Shown piece by piece: positions 27,488 through 35,614 of a stretch of 64,000 bases of DNA. Origin of the DNA: Nocardioides baekrokdamisoli (lineage in GTDB: Bacteria; Actinomycetota; Actinomycetes; Propionibacteriales; Nocardioidaceae); NCBI RefSeq assembly GCF_003945325.1, contig NZ_AP019307.1, positions 558,001 through 622,000 on the forward strand, in the 5' to 3' direction. The notes below the pieces were generated by a model. It was not told the origin of the DNA and searched no databases. It worked only from the letters and a program-made list of their open reading frames with translations. A program made the position numbers and the translations under genes. Position 1 is the first letter of the stretch; every line of letters begins with the position of its first letter.

Positions 27488-28272
27488 GTCGTCAGTCCTG
27501 TCATCGCGCGTACGGCGGCCTCGGGGTCGCCGTCCTTCACCAGGGCCTCGCCGACCAGGACCGCCCTCGCGCCCTCGTTGACGAACCGCTGCACGTCAGC
27601 CGGCGAGAAGATCCCGCTCTCGGCGACCTTGACGCGATCATCGGGGATCAGCGGGGCCAGCCGACCGAACGTGTCGTCGTGGATCTCCAGTGTCTTCAGG
27701 TTGCGGGCGTTCACGCCAATCAATTTCGCGCCGAGGGCCACCGCGCGCTCAGCCTCGAGCTCGTCGTGGATCTCCAGCAGCACGGTGAGTCCGAGCTCGC
27801 CGGCCGTGTCGTAGAGACGCCGCAACTCGCCGTCGTCCGTGATCGCCGAACACATCAGGAGCACCAGATCGGCACCGTTCGCACGGGCCTCGAGCAGTTG
27901 GTACTCGGTGACGATGAAGTCCTTGCGCAGGATCGGCACGTCGACCGCGGCGCGTACGGCTCGCAGGTCGGCGAGCGAACCGCCGAAGCGCCGTTCCTCG
28001 GTCAGCACCGAGATCGCAGCAGCGCCGCCGCGGGCGTACGCCTGCGCCAACTGAGCCGGATCCGGGATGTCGGCCAACGCCCCCTTGCTCGGGCTCTTGC
28101 GCTTCACCTCGGAAATGACGCTGGAGCCGACGGCCCTCAGGCGCGGCATCGGGTCCAGGGGCGGAGCGACGTCAGCGAGTTGAACCCGGAGGTCGGCGAC
28201 CGAGGTCACCGCCTGTCGCGCGGCGAGGTCGACGCGTACGCCCTCGATGATCTGGGACAGGACGTCGGACAC
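27484..28272 (-). CDS. trpC: Indole-3-glycerol phosphate synthase
   Basis: Ring closure of CdRP to indole-3-glycerol phosphate; 262 residues, TIM barrel. Conserved segments are [13 protein letters not shown] (catalytic Lys), [51 protein letters not shown] and [15 protein letters not shown] start; GAGACT is 6 nt upstream, a poor match to TANNNT, so a nearby promoter is uncertain. Upstream genes are on the opposite strand, so trpCBA must have its own promoter in 28273-28368, separate from the hisI side. Confidence 0.96.
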   Translation of the reverse strand: MSDVLSQIIEGVRVDLAARQAVTSVADLRVQLADVAPPLDPMPRLRAVGSSVISEVKRKSPSKGALADIPDPAQLAQAYARGGAAAISVLTEERRFGGSLADLRAVRAAVDVPILRKDFIVTEYQLLEARANGADLVLLMCSAITDDGELRRLYDTAGELGLTVLLEIHDELEAERAVALGAKLIGVNARNLKTLEIHDDTFGRLAPLIPDDRVKVAESGIFSPADVQRFVNEGARAVLVGEALVKDGDPEAAVRAMTGLTT

Positions 28273-28336
28273 CCGGACAGTCTCTCAAACATGCTTTCGG
28301 GGACTCATCCGCGTCTCGCGCGCCCGCTCGGTCGCC

Positions 28337-28342
28337 TAGGCT
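28337..28342 (+). promoter_or_regulatory. -10 box before DUF2510 membrane gene
   Basis: TAGGCT fits TANNNT and lies 26 nt before the ATG at 28369, with the ribosome site AGGGGAA in between. This is a leadered gene, unlike the leaderless ones elsewhere. Confidence 0.4.
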
Positions 28343-28368
28343 GTCGTCGCACTCCTAGGGGAATCACG

Positions 28369-28995
28369 ATGTCGGACACCACTGCTCAATCACCTGCCCT
28401 GCGACCATGGACGGTTCCGGCCGGGGTGGCCACGGGCGCGATCCTCGCCGTGATCATGGTGGCTCGTAGCGTCTTCGATCTGCTTCACCGACCGGCGATC
28501 GTCGACCACACCACGCCGGCGACCGCGCGCCATGCGTTCACAATCGGGATCACGGTGGGTACGAGCGTCGGGGTAGCAGTCAGCCTCGTGGTGAGCGTCG
28601 TGATTGCCGTGGCAGCGGTGCGGGCGCTCCGCGGTTCGCACGGCTGGCGGATCGCGCTCGTCGCGTTGGCCGGCTGGCAAGCCGTTGGCGCCATCTTCGG
28701 CCTCGTTGCGGTGAGTGTCCCGCAGCCGGATACGTCCATCCACATCCAGCGACCCGGTCCGGCAATATTCATCGTGCTCGCGCTCGTGGGCGCGCTCTGC
28801 GCGCTCCTGCTCCTGCTCCCCGCCACCAATCAGTGGTACCGCGCTCAACGCCCGGCGAAGGCAACTGCAGCGGCGCCGGGTTGGTACCTGGTCGAGGACG
28901 GCGTGCTGCGCTGGTGGGACGGGGCCGCGTGGACCGAGCACACCCACGTCTTCGGAGCTGCCGGCGACCAGCCGACCTCCGACACCCATGACTGA
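28369..28995 (+). CDS. Membrane protein with C-terminal DUF2510 domain
   Basis: Small membrane protein of 208 residues with four hydrophobic segments (about 18-38, 60-82, 92-110, 125-145) and a cytoplasmic C-terminal DUF2510 motif PGWYLVEDGVLRWWDGAAWT. DUF2510 is a short Trp-rich module common at the ends of actinobacterial membrane proteins; its role is unknown. Ribosome site AGGGGAA precedes the ATG. First of three plus-strand membrane genes that separate trpC from the DUF2752 gene. Confidence 0.75.
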   Translation: MSDTTAQSPALRPWTVPAGVATGAILAVIMVARSVFDLLHRPAIVDHTTPATARHAFTIGITVGTSVGVAVSLVVSVVIAVAAVRALRGSHGWRIALVALAGWQAVGAIFGLVAVSVPQPDTSIHIQRPGPAIFIVLALVGALCALLLLLPATNQWYRAQRPAKATAAAPGWYLVEDGVLRWWDGAAWTEHTHVFGAAGDQPTSDTHD

Positions 28996-29803
28996 ACATA
29001 CGATCGCGGCCCCGGTGGTGAGCAGGCGTCCGCTTGCACCGACGGCCGGCGCGGTGCTCTCGCTGATCCTGACGGGCATCGCCCTCGCCTTCGGGGGGAT
29101 CAGGACCACTGGGGTCCTCAGTTACGGGCCTGCCGTGGCCCAGGCGGTGATGCTCGTGGCAATCGGCGTCACCGTCGTCGGGTTCATCGGTTCCATCCGC
29201 GCCCTGCAGAACTCCAACGCCGGCCGGCTCACCGCAGCAACACTCGGAATCACCGCGGCGGTCATTGCCGGATTGATCTTCCTCGGCACCCTCACCTCGC
29301 AGACCGCGCCGAACCCCGACGACCGGGCACCGCAGGCCGTGGTCCTCATCTCAGCCGCATGGGCCTTCACCTCGACCGCCTCGGCGCTCCTGCTCCTCAC
29401 GAAGCGGTCGGATGCCTGGTACGTCCGGCGGTGGCGTACGGCTGGCGTCGTCAGCGGGCCTGGCGCCGCGGCGCCGGGGCATCCGCGCGCGACGACCGTC
29501 GTGGTGCTGGGAGTCCTCGCGCTGGTGACGACGTTCCTCACCGGGATCCTCGGTCCGGTCCTCGGCGTCCTGGCGTGGTCGATGGCCTCGTCGGAACTCC
29601 GTGAGATCCGGATGTCCGGGGCCCGTTACGCCGACGAGGGATCACTCCACGCCGGACGGCTCATGGGCATCATCGCCACCGCGCTCTCGCTCATCCTGCT
29701 CGCGGCAATCGTCGTGGCGGTGGTCCTGATCGGCGTCCATCCCCAGCACCAGCCGGCACCTGGTCCGACCGGTGTCGACGTTCTGCCGGCCCGGATTCTC
29801 TGA
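28988..29803 (+). CDS. Multi-pass membrane protein, unknown function
   Basis: 271 residues with about six hydrophobic segments: four in the first half (from AGAVLSLILTGIALAFG onward), and two more after a cytoplasmic loop, the last being IIATALSLILLAAIVVAVVL. The segment after 155 (PRATTVVVLGVLALVTTFLT, then VLAWSMASSELREIR) resembles the DUF4190 pattern of two helices around a G-x-x-A-W loop, as in the next gene. ATG overlaps the DUF2510 gene end by 8 bases. No known family beyond that. Confidence 0.65.
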   Translation: MTEHTIAAPVVSRRPLAPTAGAVLSLILTGIALAFGGIRTTGVLSYGPAVAQAVMLVAIGVTVVGFIGSIRALQNSNAGRLTAATLGITAAVIAGLIFLGTLTSQTAPNPDDRAPQAVVLISAAWAFTSTASALLLLTKRSDAWYVRRWRTAGVVSGPGAAAPGHPRATTVVVLGVLALVTTFLTGILGPVLGVLAWSMASSELREIRMSGARYADEGSLHAGRLMGIIATALSLILLAAIVVAVVLIGVHPQHQPAPGPTGVDVLPARIL

Positions 29804-29809
29804 CGCCGA

Positions 29810-29815
29810 TATATT
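29810..29815 (+). promoter_or_regulatory. Candidate -10 box before DUF4190 gene
   Basis: TATATT is an unusually AT-rich hexamer just after the preceding gene and 36 nt before the ATG at 29851, where TAGGAG is the ribosome site. Confidence 0.4.
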
Positions 29816-29850
29816 GCCGAGCATCCGCACACCGATCTCGTAGGAGACCC

Positions 29851-30189
29851 ATGACCAACTACCCGCCGCCTCCGCCGGCGCCGATGTACCAGCCCCCGAC
29901 GGGGTACCCGCAGGAACACCCGCGCGGCACGCTGATCCTGGTCTTCGGGATTCTCAGCATCGTCTGCTGCGGTCTCTTCCTCGGCATCCCGGCCTGGGTC
30001 ATGGGCAGCTCGGCCCTCAAGGACATCGACCGCTCCGGCGTCGTGTACGGCAACCGCGGAACGGTCAAGGCCGGCATGATCTGCGGCATCATCGGTACCG
30101 TGCTGAGCGCGCTCGGCATCCTCTTCTACATCGTCGTGATCGTCATCGTCGGCACGACCACGGGCTTCCACTCGACGTCCGGGAACTGA
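29851..30189 (+). CDS. DUF4190 domain membrane protein
   Basis: 112 residues: a Pro/Tyr-rich cytoplasmic head (YPPPPPAPMYQPPTGYPQ), two membrane helices and the DUF4190 core GIPAWVMGSSALKDIDRSG between them. The ATG follows TAGGAG with 5-nt spacing. The head resembles proline-rich scaffolds in other actinobacterial membrane proteins. Third of the plus-strand membrane trio; converges on the DUF2752 gene with an 8-nt gap. Confidence 0.8.
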   Translation: MTNYPPPPPAPMYQPPTGYPQEHPRGTLILVFGILSIVCCGLFLGIPAWVMGSSALKDIDRSGVVYGNRGTVKAGMICGIIGTVLSALGILFYIVVIVIVGTTTGFHSTSGN

Positions 30190-30197
30190 CCGCTCGC

Positions 30198-30626
30198 TCA
30201 GACCGGTGCCAGCGCCGTCCCGTACGGGGTGTTGCGGAGCACCATGAAGACCAGCGCCACCACGAGCGCAGTCCACACGACCCACGGTCGCGGGGCTGCG
30301 CTCGTCGGCTTTCCGCGCCAGCGTTGCACCACGATCCAGACGAGGACGGCGACGCCGACGGGATAAGCCAGTGTCACCAGCACGTTGCTGTGCAGGGCAT
30401 GGTCGATGTGCCCTCGGGTGATGTCGTTGACCGCACGCAGTCCGCCACATCCCGGGCAGTAGATCCCGGTCGCGGCGTACAGCGGACACACGCCCCAACT
30501 GTGGGTGCGATGCGGGTCCCGGGCACGCAGTGCCAGGGTCGCCGCGGCGAGCCCGCCCGTCATCAGAAGCGGCCCGCGTACGCGCTGCCAACGTGACTGC
30601 GTGCCCACTGGCGCCGCAGTCACCAC
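30198..30626 (-). CDS. DUF2752 membrane protein
   Basis: 142 residues, three hydrophobic segments, with the DUF2752 signature CPLYAATGIYCPGCGGLRAV near residue 40. The cysteine pair CPxCGG is typical. Two adjacent GTG codons (30626, 30623) are the only sensible starts and lack a clear ribosome site, so coupling to the upstream HGxxPAAW gene (17 nt away) is likely. This gene normally lies next to trpC in actinobacteria; here three inserted genes separate them. Confidence 0.85.
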   Translation of the reverse strand: MVTAAPVGTQSRWQRVRGPLLMTGGLAAATLALRARDPHRTHSWGVCPLYAATGIYCPGCGGLRAVNDITRGHIDHALHSNVLVTLAYPVGVAVLVWIVVQRWRGKPTSAAPRPWVVWTALVVALVFMVLRNTPYGTALAPV

Positions 30627-30643
30627 CGAGGCGGTGTCAGAAC

Positions 30644-30850
30644 TCAATGGCTCTCGACGTGGAGGCCCATCTTCGACATCACGACGAAGACGACGCCGCC
30701 GACGGCGAAGACCGCCACACCGATCCAGAAGAGCGGCCACGCGAAGGAGTGGCCGAGGTAGGTGATGCCGACGCTGGAGATCAGGAAGCCGATCAGGCCG
30801 ACGACCACAGCCGTCCAGGCGGCCGGGGTGTTGCCGTGGCTGTCAGACAT
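30644..30850 (-). CDS. HGxxPAAW family membrane protein
   Basis: 68 residues, two membrane helices, named for its N-terminal motif, here HGNTPAAW. AGAGGAGC is 5 nt before the ATG. Belongs to the usual actinobacterial cluster of Trp-region protein, HGxxPAAW, DUF2752 and trpC. Function unknown. Confidence 0.9.
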   Translation of the reverse strand: MSDSHGNTPAAWTAVVVGLIGFLISSVGITYLGHSFAWPLFWIGVAVFAVGGVVFVVMSKMGLHVESH

Positions 30851-30891
30851 GCGAGCTCCTCTGAGTTGGTGCAGATCGTGCGGAACAGAGT

Positions 30892-31431
30892 TTAGGGGTT
30901 CCCGTCCTCGGTTGGGTCGCGACCCTCACTCAACTGGCGCCACAGGCCGGCATTGTCGTCCGTGTCGATGCCAGCGGGAGCCTGCGGAGCGTCGTACTTG
31001 CGCCCCATCTCCGGCCACGACGGTGCCCAGATCGCGGCGAGGACGGCAGCTGTCGCGGCGAGCACAAGTGACACAGCGGCCACCCACGGCCACCCCGTTG
31101 CGTGCGAGCCTTCGTGGCTGGTGGTCAGGTGATGAGCGCTCCCCCACAGGCCCGGGATCGGACCGAGTGCCGCGATCCCGGCGAGGATCGCCACCGTCCG
31201 GCGGGCCCAGCCCCTGGTCACCAGGAGGACGCCCCAGGCAGCCAGTGCCACCAACGCCAGCGACGTGGTGCCAGGGCTGGTGAGGTCGTCATTCTGAGAC
31301 GTCATCAGGGTTGACGCGCCGGTGACGGCGTGTGAGGAGATCCAGTCCTTGGAGCCTGCGTACGCCGCCAGCCCCGAGGCTGCGACGCCGAGGAGCACCA
31401 CGGGCCAGAACGTACGTCGACGGTCAGTCAT
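30892..31431 (-). CDS. Trp-region conserved membrane protein (Trp_oprn_chp)
   Basis: 179 residues with four membrane segments. The extracytoplasmic stretch [13 protein letters not shown] between helices 1 and 2 and the end of the protein ([10 protein letters not shown]) match the actinobacterial family found next to trpE and trpC. Its start overlaps hisI by 8 bases. In related genomes trpE stands directly upstream of this gene; here hisI does. Role unknown; a transport or regulatory role in tryptophan metabolism has been guessed from context only. Confidence 0.88.
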   Translation of the reverse strand: MTDRRRTFWPVVLLGVAASGLAAYAGSKDWISSHAVTGASTLMTSQNDDLTSPGTTSLALVALAAWGVLLVTRGWARRTVAILAGIAALGPIPGLWGSAHHLTTSHEGSHATGWPWVAAVSLVLAATAAVLAAIWAPSWPEMGRKYDAPQAPAGIDTDDNAGLWRQLSEGRDPTEDGNP

Positions 31432-31789
31432 CGCTGCCGTAGGCGTCGAGGCGGTCGGCGTCGAAGCAGGTCCGGTCCCCGGTGTGGCAGGCAGCGCCGA
31501 TCTGGTCGACCTTGACCAGCAGCGTGTCGCCGTCGCAGTCCAGGCGGACCTCCTTGACGTGCTGTGCGTGCCCCGACGTGTCGCCCTTGGCCCAGTACTC
31601 CTGGCGGCTGCGACTCCAGTAGGTGGCGCGGCCAGTGGTCAACGTACGCAGCAGAGCCTCGTCATTCATCCAGCCCATCATCAGGACCTCGCCGGTGTCG
31701 TACTGCTGCGCGATCGCCGGCACGAGACCGTCGACAGTCCGTTTCAGGCGTGCAGAGATCTGCGGATCCAGCTCGGTCATGTCAGGCAT
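31424..31789 (-). CDS. hisI: Phosphoribosyl-AMP cyclohydrolase
   Basis: Third step of histidine synthesis; 121 residues. Metal-binding cysteines and aspartates are in [20 protein letters not shown] and HTGDRTCF, and the N-terminal half has [12 protein letters not shown] and [18 protein letters not shown] chose ATG 31789 over 31780; neither has a ribosome site, but it lies 4 nt after the ribH stop, so translation is probably coupled to ribH. It follows the riboflavin genes rather than other his genes, which are absent from this window. Confidence 0.93.
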   Translation of the reverse strand: MPDMTELDPQISARLKRTVDGLVPAIAQQYDTGEVLMMGWMNDEALLRTLTTGRATYWSRSRQEYWAKGDTSGHAQHVKEVRLDCDGDTLLVKVDQIGAACHTGDRTCFDADRLDAYGSDD

Positions 31790-31793
31790 CGTC

Positions 31794-32279
31794 TCAGACG
31801 GAGCGGGTGCGGATCGCGCGCAATACGGCGGCGGTCTGCAGGGCAGCAGAGGTCGCCTCGTACCCCTTGTCCTCCTTCGACCCCGGCAGGCCGGCACGGT
31901 CCAGTGCCTGCTCGTCGTTGTCGCAGGTGAGGACGCCGAAGCCGATCGGGACACCGTGATCGAGGCCGACCCGGTTCAGGCCGTCGGTGGCGGCGTTGCA
32001 GACGTAGTCGAAGTGCGGCGTGCCACCACGAATGACGACGCCGAACGCGATCACCGCGTCGTACCCGGCCTTCGCGAGTTCGTTCGCAACGACCGGGAGC
32101 TCGAACGCACCCGGGACCCGGACGATCGTCGGGTTGCCGACGTTGTAGTCAGCGAACGCCCGCTGTGCGCCGGCGAGCATGCCGTCGATCACGGTCACAT
32201 GCCACGACGCCGCGACAACCGCGACGCGCAGGCCGCTCGCGTCGAACGCCTCGGTGGTGGGGGCTCCAGCGCCGCTCAT
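31794..32279 (-). CDS. ribH: 6,7-dimethyl-8-ribityllumazine synthase
   Basis: Penultimate step of riboflavin synthesis; 161 residues. Conserved [21 protein letters not shown], the phosphate-binding and catalytic [13 protein letters not shown] (with the catalytic His) and [20 protein letters not shown] are present. ATG overlaps the ribBA stop by one base (TGATG). Confidence 0.96.
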   Translation of the reverse strand: MSGAGAPTTEAFDASGLRVAVVAASWHVTVIDGMLAGAQRAFADYNVGNPTIVRVPGAFELPVVANELAKAGYDAVIAFGVVIRGGTPHFDYVCNAATDGLNRVGLDHGVPIGFGVLTCDNDEQALDRAGLPGSKEDKGYEATSAALQTAAVLRAIRTRSV

Positions 32280-33580
32280 CAGTTGCTCTCCTCCGTCAAC
32301 TCGGATCCGTCCGGGCCGGAGTCGTCCAGTCCGGTGATGTCGTGACCCATCCGGTCACGCTTGGTCAGCATGTACGCCAGGTTGTGCACGTTGGGGCGCA
32401 CGATCAGCGGCTCGCGCTTGACGCACGGCACACCGTAACCGGCGAGCTCGTCGACCTTGTGCGGGTTGTTCGTCAGCAGCCTTACCCGCTTGATCCCCAG
32501 ATCGCGGACGATGTGCGAGGCGGCTGAGTACGTCCGGGCATCCGCCGGAAGACCGAGGTCGAGGTTCGCGTCCAACGTGTCGCGACCAGTGTCCTGGAGT
32601 GCGTACGCCTGGATCTTGGCGAGCAGCCCGATGCCGCGGCCTTCGTGGCCACGCATGTAGACAAGGACGCCGCGACCCTCCTCCTGGATGCGCCGCAGAC
32701 CTTCGTGCAACTGCGGTCCGCAGTCACACTTGAGCGAGGCGAAACCGTCGCCGGTGAGGCACTCGGAGTGCACCCGGGCGAGTACGGGCTCGTCGGTGGT
32801 GAGCTCCGCAGGGTCGCCGGCGACCAGCGCCACGTGCTCGGCCCCGTCGATCGTGTCGCGGTAGCCGAACACGGTGAAGTCGCCGTACTCCGTCGGCAGC
32901 TTCGCGACGGCGGCGCGTTCGAGGTTGACCTCGGTACGACGGCGGTGCCGCACGAGGTCCTCGATGGAGATCATCAGCAGCCCGTGCTCGTCAGCGAACT
33001 CACGCAGTTCGCCGGCGCGCTTCATCGTGCCGTCATCGTTGACGATCTCCACGAGCACGCCCGCCGGGGTCAGACCGGCGAGGCGGGCCATGTCGACGGC
33101 AGCCTCGGTGTGGCCACGGCGGACGAGGACGCCGCCCTCGCGGTAGCGGAGTGGGAAGACGTGGCCCGGCCGGGTGAGTTCCCACGGCTCGGTCGCACTG
33201 TCAGCCAGCACGCGCGCGGTGTGCGCACGGTCCGCCGCCGAGATGCCGGTGGAGACGCCGTCGCGTGCGTCGACCGAGATCGTGTACGCGGTGCGCAGCT
33301 TGTCCTTGTTGTGCGGGGTCATCAACGGGATCTCGAGCCGGTCGAGCATGTCGCCGGGCATCGGTACGCAGATCACTCCACTGGAGTGGCGGATCGTGAA
33401 CGCCATCAACTCCGGCGTCGCCTTCGCCGCGGCGAAGATCAGGTCGCCCTCGTTCTCACGACCCTCGTCGTCCACGACGACCACGGCCTTGCCGGCCGCG
33501 ATGGCCTCGATCGCGTCCTCGACCGAGTCGAGGCGTACGCCGCCGTGCTGAATCGGCGCCGTTGAAGGGCTCTCGGTCAT
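32279..33580 (-). CDS. ribBA: Bifunctional DHBP synthase / GTP cyclohydrolase II
   Basis: Makes both riboflavin precursors: 3,4-dihydroxy-2-butanone 4-phosphate from ribulose 5-phosphate (residues 1-215, motif [10 protein letters not shown]) and the pyrimidine from GTP (residues 220-420). The zinc-binding cysteines of cyclohydrolase II lie in [18 protein letters not shown] and the GTP loop in [16 protein letters not shown]. Ser/Gln-rich N-terminus and acidic tail are extensions. The start overlaps ribE by 4 bases (ATGA) and the stop overlaps ribH by one. Confidence 0.96.
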   Translation of the reverse strand: MTESPSTAPIQHGGVRLDSVEDAIEAIAAGKAVVVVDDEGRENEGDLIFAAAKATPELMAFTIRHSSGVICVPMPGDMLDRLEIPLMTPHNKDKLRTAYTISVDARDGVSTGISAADRAHTARVLADSATEPWELTRPGHVFPLRYREGGVLVRRGHTEAAVDMARLAGLTPAGVLVEIVNDDGTMKRAGELREFADEHGLLMISIEDLVRHRRRTEVNLERAAVAKLPTEYGDFTVFGYRDTIDGAEHVALVAGDPAELTTDEPVLARVHSECLTGDGFASLKCDCGPQLHEGLRRIQEEGRGVLVYMRGHEGRGIGLLAKIQAYALQDTGRDTLDANLDLGLPADARTYSAASHIVRDLGIKRVRLLTNNPHKVDELAGYGVPCVKREPLIVRPNVHNLAYMLTKRDRMGHDITGLDDSGPDGSELTEESN

Positions 33581-34200
33581 CGGGTGACTCCGTTCTGGGT
33601 GCTCTGCAAGAGTTTTTCGACGTGCTTGGCGAGGACATCCGCCTCGAGGTTGACGACTCCGCCGATCTCGCGGAAGCCGAGGGTCGTACGAGCCAGGGTC
33701 TCCGGGATCAGGCTGATGGTGAAGCTGTCCTCGCCAGCCTCCACGACGGTCAGGCTGACGCCGTCGACGGTGATCGAGCCCTTGTCGACGAGGTAGCGGG
33801 ACAGGTGCTCAGGCAGCGAGATCTCCACGACGGTCCAGTGGTCGCTGGGCGTACGCCGCAGCACCCTGCCGGTGCCATCGACGTGGCCCTGGACGATGTG
33901 GCCACCGAGGCGCGTCTGAGGCGTCACCGCGCGTTCGAGATTGACCCGGTCCCCCGGCTTGATGCCGGTCAGAGACGTCTTGTCGAGCGTCTCTTGCATG
34001 ACATCGGCGGTCCAGGTGGGCGTGCCCTCGCCGGTGACGCCGGTCGCGGCCACGGTCAGGCAGCAGCCGTTGACGGCGATCGAGTCGCCCAGCTTGGCGT
34101 CCTCGAGCACGACCTCGGCCGCGATCGTCAGGCGACAGGCGTCGCCCTGCTCCTCGATCTCCACGACCCGGCCGAGCTCTTCCACGATTCCGGTGAACAT
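33577..34200 (-). CDS. ribE: Riboflavin synthase alpha chain
   Basis: Dismutation of two lumazines to riboflavin; 207 residues made of two tandem lumazine-binding beta-barrel repeats. Repeat 1 starts [12 protein letters not shown] and holds [14 protein letters not shown]; repeat 2 holds [13 protein letters not shown] and [17 protein letters not shown] is directly adjacent to the ribD stop (TAG-ATG). Confidence 0.96.
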   Translation of the reverse strand: MFTGIVEELGRVVEIEEQGDACRLTIAAEVVLEDAKLGDSIAVNGCCLTVAATGVTGEGTPTWTADVMQETLDKTSLTGIKPGDRVNLERAVTPQTRLGGHIVQGHVDGTGRVLRRTPSDHWTVVEISLPEHLSRYLVDKGSITVDGVSLTVVEAGEDSFTISLIPETLARTTLGFREIGGVVNLEADVLAKHVEKLLQSTQNGVTR

Positions 34201-35247
34201 CTAGCTCGTCTCCATCACTAGGCGGACGCAGGGCTGCTCGTCCGCGGACTCGATGATTGCAATATCAACGACCGTCGGACGCAACGCGTCGGCGATCGTG
34301 CTGATTCCCAGGTCGGCCACGGCATTGCGGCCCGCTCCCAGAAGCATCGGGGCGACGTACGTCACGATCTCGTCGATCAGGCCGGCCGCGGCGAACGCAG
34401 CAGCCAGGGTCGGGCCACCCTCGAGGAAGACGTGTCGCTTCTCCATCCGCCACAGGTGCTCGAGCACCATCGCCGGGTCGTGCGTGGCCATCACCAAAGT
34501 CGGTGCCGCATCGTCGAAGACCTTCGCGTGAACCGGCAACGCCCGCTCGCCCACGACAACCCGCAGCGGCTGCACTGCTGCCGGAAGGTCATCCGCGTCA
34601 CGGACCGTGAGGCTCGGGTCGTCGACCGCGACCGTGTTGGTCCCGACCATGATCACGTCGCACTCGGCACGGCGTACGTGCGTGTCCCGGCGGGCAGCCG
34701 CGTTCGAGATCCAGCGCGAGGTGCCGTCTGCTGCGGCGCTTCGGCCGTCCAGCGTCGTCGCGAACTTCCAGGTGACGTACGGGCGCTGCAACTCCGTCGC
34801 CCGACTCCAGACCCGATTCACCGCACGCGACTCCTCCGCCAGGAGACCGGACTCGACCTCGATCCCGGCAGCACGCAGGGTCTCCGCACCACCCGACGCG
34901 ATCGGGTTCGGATCGCTCTGGGCGTACAGGACGCGGGACACGCCCGCATCGATCAGCCGTTGCGCGCACGGGCCGGTGCGACCGGTGTGGTTGCACGGCT
35001 CGAGCGTCACGATCGCGATCGCACCACGGGCTCTCTCGCCGGCCTGATTGAGCGCGTCGGCTTCCGCGTGAGGCGTACCCGCCCCGCGGTGGTAACCCTC
35101 GGCGATGACCGTGCCGCGCTTCGACAGCAGGACGCAGCCAACCCGGGGGTTCGGCCACAACGGAACATCTGGGCTGGCGGCAAGCTCGATGGCGCGACGC
35201 ATCGCTTGAGCGTGCGTCAACCGCACTGCGCTGCGGGCGATCAGCAT
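34201..35247 (-). CDS. ribD: Bifunctional riboflavin deaminase / reductase
   Basis: Deaminates then reduces the pyrimidine intermediate of riboflavin synthesis; 348 residues. The N-terminal deaminase has zinc ligands in PHAEADAL and PCNHTGRTGPC; the C-terminal reductase has the NADPH-site sequence KFATTLDGRSAAADGTSRWI and FLEGGPTLAAAFAAAG. ATG at 35247 is preceded by GGAGG with 5-nt spacing. It heads ribD-ribE-ribBA-ribH(-hisI) and follows an FMN riboswitch. Confidence 0.95.
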   Translation of the reverse strand: MLIARSAVRLTHAQAMRRAIELAASPDVPLWPNPRVGCVLLSKRGTVIAEGYHRGAGTPHAEADALNQAGERARGAIAIVTLEPCNHTGRTGPCAQRLIDAGVSRVLYAQSDPNPIASGGAETLRAAGIEVESGLLAEESRAVNRVWSRATELQRPYVTWKFATTLDGRSAAADGTSRWISNAAARRDTHVRRAECDVIMVGTNTVAVDDPSLTVRDADDLPAAVQPLRVVVGERALPVHAKVFDDAAPTLVMATHDPAMVLEHLWRMEKRHVFLEGGPTLAAAFAAAGLIDEIVTYVAPMLLGAGRNAVADLGISTIADALRPTVVDIAIIESADEQPCVRLVMETS

Positions 35248-35293
35248 CGTGGCCTCCGTGGTCCGGTCGCGGACTCCACGGGGCAATTCGCCG

Positions 35294-35326
35294 GCACGCG
35301 TGCGTACGCACGGCGCTGGCGCGTGC
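35294..35326 (-). promoter_or_regulatory. Candidate anti-P1 stem of the riboswitch expression platform
   Basis: The 7-nt 35294-35300 is complementary to 35320-35326, which is the 3' strand of the aptamer P1 stem. The two pairings are mutually exclusive. The loop holds the perfect 12-bp palindrome at 35300-35311. Downstream, CCGTGG and CCACGG (minus sense) can hide the first bases of the ribD GGAGG. Inferred from complementarity only. Confidence 0.5.
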
Positions 35327-35451
35327 GCTTCTCATCCGGACTTTAACCGTCGGTCCAGGATTTCCACCTGGTCAACCGTCCGCCTCCAAGGAGGCTCGCG
35401 GGTCGCGGACTGTCACCGCCGGTGCGGACTTTCACCGCCCCCAGAGCACGC
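35321..35451 (-). ncRNA. FMN riboswitch (RFN element) upstream of ribD
   Basis: All conserved RFN blocks are readable in minus-strand sense: GGGGCGGTGAAAGTCCGCAC, GGCGGTGACAGTCCGCGACC, a variable hairpin, GGTGGAAATCCTGGACCGAC, and GTTAAAGTCCGGATGAGAAG. The closing P1 stem pairs GCGTGC (35446-35451) with GCACGC (35321-35326). It lies 74 nt before the ribD start and should turn the operon down when FMN is plentiful. A TGATAC hexamer just upstream is the likely -10 box. Confidence 0.95.
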
Positions 35452-35505
35452 GAGTATCAACTCGTTGTCGCCAAGCCTAGCGCGTACGCCGTCGGACCTT
35501 GACTT

Positions 35506-35549
35506 GTGCTGTCGTTTGACGTGTCAGGTACGTCAAACGACAGCGCCAC
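35506..35549. repeat. 44-nt palindromic repeat, copy 1
   Basis: A perfect 15-bp stem (35508-35522 with 35530-35544) around the 7-nt loop GTCAGGT. It matches copy 2 (36538-36581) at 39 of 44 positions, in the same orientation. It lies between the FMN riboswitch and the AbiEi/DUF559 gene, both of which diverge from it, so it is not placed as a terminator. Confidence 0.85.
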
Positions 35550-35614
35550 CTTGTCCATCCACAGGCCTGGAATCGGGGCTGGCGCCGAACTCGATCCTGA
35601 CTCAGGGTCGACCG

